Shown one piece after another: positions 61,215 through 64,000 of a stretch of 64,000 nt of DNA. The notes beneath the pieces are model-generated. The model was not told where the DNA came from and ran no database searches. It saw only the letters and a list, made by a program, of their open reading frames with translations. This stretch comes from Microbacterium protaetiae. GTDB lineage: Bacteria > Actinomycetota > Actinomycetes > Actinomycetales > Microbacteriaceae. The position numbers and the translations under genes are program-made. Numbering within the stretch: the first letter of the stretch is position 1; each line of letters starts with the position of its first letter. Where the stretch lies: assembly GCF_004135285.1 (NCBI RefSeq), contig NZ_CP035494.1:2418001-2482000 (forward strand), written 5' to 3'.

Positions 61215-62246
61215 CTACTTCTCGAACGTCGGCGTCCAGCCCAGCGCGGGCGCCACGTGGGTCGCGAAAGACTCGGCGATGTGCAGGTTGAACTCGACGC
61301 CCAGCTGCGAGGGGATCGTCAGCATCAGCGTGTCGGCGGCCTGGACCGCGGCATCCGCCCTCAACTGCTCGATGAGCACATCGGGCTCGGCGGCGTAGGT
61401 CTGCCCGAACGTTGCGCGCATCCCGTCGATGTAGCCGACGCCGCCGTGCTCCTGGCTGTGGCCGAAGAACATGCGGTCCTGCGCGGTGATGATCGGAAAC
61501 ACCGATCGGCTCACCGACGTGCGCGGCCGGCCCGGGTGCCCGGCCTCGCGCCAGGCGTCGTGGAAGGTCTGCAGCTGCGATGCCTGCAGCTCGTCGAACG
61601 GCATTCCGAGGTCTTCGGTCAGCAGGGTCGACGACATGAGGTTCACGCCGATCTGTCCCGCCCACGCGGCGGTGTCGTGGCTGCCCGCACCCCACCAGAT
61701 GTGCGAGCGCAGCCCCTCGGAGTACGGCTCGACGCGTTGCCGGCCGACGCCGCCGCCGAACGGGCTGGCCGGGTCGGCATCGGCCATGCCCTCGCCCGAG
61801 ATCGCCCGCAGGAACGTGTCGAAATGTTCGCGGGCGATGTCCGCGCCGCGCGGGTCCTGAGACCCGGTGTAGCCGAACGCCTCGTAGCCGCGCACGACCG
61901 ACTCGGGGGATCCACGGCTCACGCCGAGGGCGAGTCGGCCGTCGCTGATCAGGTCGACGGCGGCAGCCTCTTCAGCCAGGTACAGCGGATTCTCGTAGCG
62001 CATGTCGATGACGCCGGTGCCCACCTCGATGCGCGTGGTCTTCGCCGCGATCGCGGCCAGGAGCGGCATCGGCGAGGAGTGCTGCTTCGCGAAATGGTGC
62101 ACACGGAAATACGTGCCGTCGACCCCGAGCTCGTCCATCTGCTGGGCGAGGTCGATGGCCTGATGAAGATTGTCGCCCGCGGTCAAGTGACGGCCGCCGC
62201 CGAGCGGGCCGTAGTGACCGAACGAGAGCGTTCCGAAGCGCTGCAT
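61215..62246 (-). CDS. LLM class flavin-dependent oxidoreductase
   Basis: The 343-residue protein fits the bacterial luciferase-like monooxygenase fold: QAIDLAQQMDELGVDGTYFR, HHFAKQHSSPMPLLAAIAAK, TGVIDMRYENPLYLAEEAAA, and DLISDGRLALGVSRGSPESV with the phosphate-binding SRGSPE. It would use FMN (or F420) with an unknown substrate. The ATG at 62246 is the first in frame with family sequence; TACCGT lies ten bases upstream. Confidence 0.88.
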   Translation of the reverse strand: MQRFGTLSFGHYGPLGGGRHLTAGDNLHQAIDLAQQMDELGVDGTYFRVHHFAKQHSSPMPLLAAIAAKTTRIEVGTGVIDMRYENPLYLAEEAAAVDLISDGRLALGVSRGSPESVVRGYEAFGYTGSQDPRGADIAREHFDTFLRAISGEGMADADPASPFGGGVGRQRVEPYSEGLRSHIWWGAGSHDTAAWAGQIGVNLMSSTLLTEDLGMPFDELQASQLQTFHDAWREAGHPGRPRTSVSRSVFPIITAQDRMFFGHSQEHGGVGYIDGMRATFGQTYAAEPDVLIEQLRADAAVQAADTLMLTIPSQLGVEFNLHIAESFATHVAPALGWTPTFEK

Positions 62247-62324
62247 GGTGGATCCAACGGTACCTGCGATCGGTGTATTCCACTGAATGGATGCTGCGCG
62301 GCATCCGCTCACTATCGTGGACAA

Positions 62325-63044
62325 GTGATCATCATCGCGGCGTTTGCAGCCGTCGTGCTCCTCAACGTCTACGCCGCGGTGCTGATCGCGCTGCGCGCAC
62401 TCGTGTACCGGGTGCCGATGTACCGGCCGATGCTGCTGAACATCGTGCTGTCGTTCGTGCCCGTCGTGGTCGCCGTGCTCGGGGTGGTCGGCCTGCTCGC
62501 GATCGGTGCGGTCGGTGCAGGGGCCGACCCGCCGTCGGGACTGGGCATCCTGCTCTGGGTGTTCCTGGTGGTCGGCACTCTGGCGTGGGTGCTGTTCTTT
62601 CCGAACGCCATCTATCTCATCACGGAGCTCAACTTCAGTCATCGGCGCGACGACGACCCGGTGCCGCTCTGGTTCGACATCGTGCAGACGCTCACGCTGA
62701 CGCTGTCGGGCATCGCCAATGCGGTGCTGAGCATGGGTGTGGTCGAGTCGATGTTCACGATCGTGGTGTTCGACGCGTCCGAGGGCATTCCGCTGGCGAG
62801 CTGGGTGTTCGCCGGCGTGGTGATAGTGCTGGGTGCCATCGGCGTCTATCTGGGACGGTACCTGCGGTTCAACAGTTGGGACGTGCGGCATCCGTTCGGG
62901 ATGCTGCGCAAGCTGCGCACGCACTTCGCCCAGCGAGGCAAGGCGCTCGAGGCATTCGGCTTCGTGCTCACGCACGCGGTGCTGATAGCGCTCGTCTACG
63001 TGCCGATCTACCTGCTCGCGTATCAGGCGCTGCGGGTGGGGTGA
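62325..63044 (+). CDS. DUF1361 family membrane protein
   Basis: The 239-residue protein has six to seven predicted transmembrane segments and the DUF1361 features VLFFPNAIYLITELNFSH, PLWFDIVQTLTLTLSGI, and YLGRYLRFNSWDV. The function is unknown. GTG 62325 has TATCGT six bases upstream. The 3' end overlaps the DUF3054 gene by 22 bp tail to tail. Confidence 0.85.
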   Translation: MIIIAAFAAVVLLNVYAAVLIALRALVYRVPMYRPMLLNIVLSFVPVVVAVLGVVGLLAIGAVGAGADPPSGLGILLWVFLVVGTLAWVLFFPNAIYLITELNFSHRRDDDPVPLWFDIVQTLTLTLSGIANAVLSMGVVESMFTIVVFDASEGIPLASWVFAGVVIVLGAIGVYLGRYLRFNSWDVRHPFGMLRKLRTHFAQRGKALEAFGFVLTHAVLIALVYVPIYLLAYQALRVG

Positions 63045-63397
63045 GCGCGGCGCGCGAGGAGCGCGGCGACCACGCGCCACCCTACGAGGGTCAGGAGCAA
63101 GAACACCCCGGCGACGAGGATGAACGGCAGCGCCGTGCCCTGCGCGCTGGCCACGCGCAGCAGCATCCCGCCCGCCAGCGTCACCGCCCACAGCGGCAAG
63201 CCCGTGCGCACCGGGCGCGTCGGCGCTCGCCAGGCGAACAGGGCGGCCCAGCCGACCAGCAGCGCTGCCAAGAAGGGCCAGGCGGTCGTGGCGATGCCGC
63301 CCAGATCGAGGTGCTCGCCGTGACTGGCGCGGCCGATGATCGCGAAGACCAGCACGATGACAATGTCGGCCACGAACGACCAGACGGCGCGTGTCAT
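63023..63397 (-). CDS. DUF3054 family membrane protein
   Basis: The 124-residue protein has four transmembrane segments, with FVADIVIVLVFAIIGRASHG at the start, the DUF3054 mark, then AWPFLAALLVGWAALFAWRA and FILVAGVFLLLTLVGWR. Function unknown. AGAGGGG stands five bases before ATG 63397; ATG 63418 in the same frame, with GAGAAT six bases upstream, is an alternative. Confidence 0.82.
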   Translation of the reverse strand: MTRAVWSFVADIVIVLVFAIIGRASHGEHLDLGGIATTAWPFLAALLVGWAALFAWRAPTRPVRTGLPLWAVTLAGGMLLRVASAQGTALPFILVAGVFLLLTLVGWRVVAALLARRAHPTRSA

Positions 63398-63479
63398 GAG
63401 AACCCCTCTTTTCGGCATCCGTCCATTCTCCCAGGCGCTCGCGCGTTCAGAACTCAGCTATGCGCGGCGGGGTGGGCCG

Positions 63480-63715
63480 TGGTGGATGGGAAATGTGGTG
63501 AGGTGGTCGCCTCTTGTGGTGCGGTCGCGAGGCGCGGATGCTGTTGGTAGCTGGTGGCTGATGCCGATTCAACTGTGGTGCGGAAAGTCCGTGACTCAGC
63601 TTGGTACGGGAAGCCGCCACGGGACCCGTGGATTGTCGCCTTAGAGCACGCGCGTCAGACTCCTGACCTTTCTGGCTCCCCGCCACCAGTAGTGAACAGG
63701 TGAGAGGAGATTGGG
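63480..63715 (+). ncRNA. Candidate bridge RNA region of the IS110 element
   Basis: IS110 transposases work with a bridge RNA made from the noncoding end before the gene. Here CGCCTC (63508-63513) pairs with GAGGCG (63529-63534) around a 15-nt loop, AGCTG near 63549 can pair with CAGCT near 63596 to close a larger loop, and CCACGGG-A-CCCGTGG (63617-63631) folds back. These stems and loops fit a guide-loop layout. The assignment rests on family knowledge and hand folding only. Confidence 0.4.
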
Positions 63716-64000
63716 ATGGATCTGTTGCATCCTCGAGCGGCGGGGATCGATATCTCAAAGAGGGATGCCAAGGTAGCCATTCGGGTGCAGTCCGAGGGTG
63801 GGAAGGTGTCCACGCAGGTCACGACGTGGGGCTCGATGACGGGTCAGGTCCTCGAACTCGCCGATTTCCTGCGCTCGCAGGGGGTGACCACGGTGGTGAT
63901 GGAAGCGACCAGTGATTACTGGAAGCCGTTCTACTATCCGATGGAAGCGACCGGGCTGCCAGTGATGCTCGTCAACGCCCGGCAGGCCAGGAACATCCCG
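63716..64000 (+). CDS. IS110 family transposase, N-terminal 95 codons
   Basis: The partial protein starts MDLLHPRAAGIDISKRDAKV, with the first catalytic Asp of the DEDD RuvC-like domain in GIDISK, then TTVVMEATSDYWKPFYY with the Glu, and LVNARQARNIP at the window edge. This order is diagnostic of the DEDD_Tnp_IS110 domain. GAGAGGAGA precedes the ATG. The Ser-containing C-terminal domain lies beyond the window. Confidence 0.92.
   Translation, partial: MDLLHPRAAGIDISKRDAKVAIRVQSEGGKVSTQVTTWGSMTGQVLELADFLRSQGVTTVVMEATSDYWKPFYYPMEATGLPVMLVNARQARNIP

Larger units (their letters stand above)
63443..64000 (+). mobile_element. IS110-family insertion sequence, left part
   Basis: A transposase of the IS110 family begins at 63716 and runs off the window. 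The 270 bp before it differ in composition from the neighbouring genes and hold structured RNA-like sequence. The exact left boundary is not visible because IS110 elements usually lack inverted terminal repeats and target duplications; 63443 is only an estimate. Confidence 0.7.

Overview
The window is high-GC DNA from an actinobacterium, most likely Microbacteriaceae and probably Microbacterium or a close relative. This is inferred from codon use, from the gene order tRNA-Trp-secE-nusG-rplK-rplA and rplJ-rplL, from many leaderless-looking starts, and from families common in that group (13E12/DUF222 HNH protein, DDN-like F420 enzyme, DUF3054, DUF6457). No 16S gene or other decisive marker is present.

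Layout. 1-1.65 kb: two overlapping aldehyde dehydrogenases, the first cut by the window edge. 1.86-4.66 kb: tRNA-Trp, secE, nusG, rplK, rplA and a terminator. 4.7-7.1 kb: a polar amino acid ABC importer. 7.1-9.4 kb: acylphosphatase, a DUF1801 protein, and a divergent LysE exporter/LysR regulator pair. 9.4-11.8 kb: a MarR-DHA2 drug exporter operon behind three operator palindromes. 11.8-15.5 kb: YqaJ nuclease, pterin dehydratase, two tandem repeat arrays, a DUF222-HNH protein, and a dispersed repeat. 15.6-16.9 kb: rplJ-rplL with a leader attenuator. 16.9-20.75 kb: an alpha-glucoside-type ABC importer without ATPase, under LacI-type operators. 20.75-23.3 kb: DDN-like enzyme and a HerA-like ATPase.

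23.3-47.4 kb is a molybdenum island. It holds cofactor synthesis (mogA, moaE, moaD, DUF6457, mobA, moaC, moeA, moeB-rhodanese, moaA), a MerR/Mop-type regulator, molybdate uptake (modABC), formate dehydrogenase maturation (fdhD), an FdhF/YdeP-type molybdoenzyme, an oxalate/formate-type transporter, respiratory nitrate reductase (narGHJI) and narK. Together these could couple a molybdenum-dependent oxidation to nitrate respiration. moaE carries a frameshift in a run of seven G. A RES/Xre toxin-antitoxin pair sits where the mogA-moaE and moeB-moaD operons converge.

47.4-49.8 kb: a GNAT-VOC gene pair flanked by two different tandem repeat arrays, each sharing sequence with the adjoining gene boundary. 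49.8-63.4 kb: alcohol dehydrogenase, a GNAT protein, a Cys-rich HTH regulator divergent to an SDR, amidase, methyltransferase, a secreted two-domain HAD phosphatase, aminopeptidase N, GNAT, cyclase, an LLM flavoenzyme, and two small membrane proteins. The window ends inside an IS110-family element whose 5' noncoding region may hold a bridge RNA.

Protein family calls come from reading motifs; no database search was run. Several starts were moved to codons supported by a ribosome binding site or by a -10 hexamer about 6 nt upstream.
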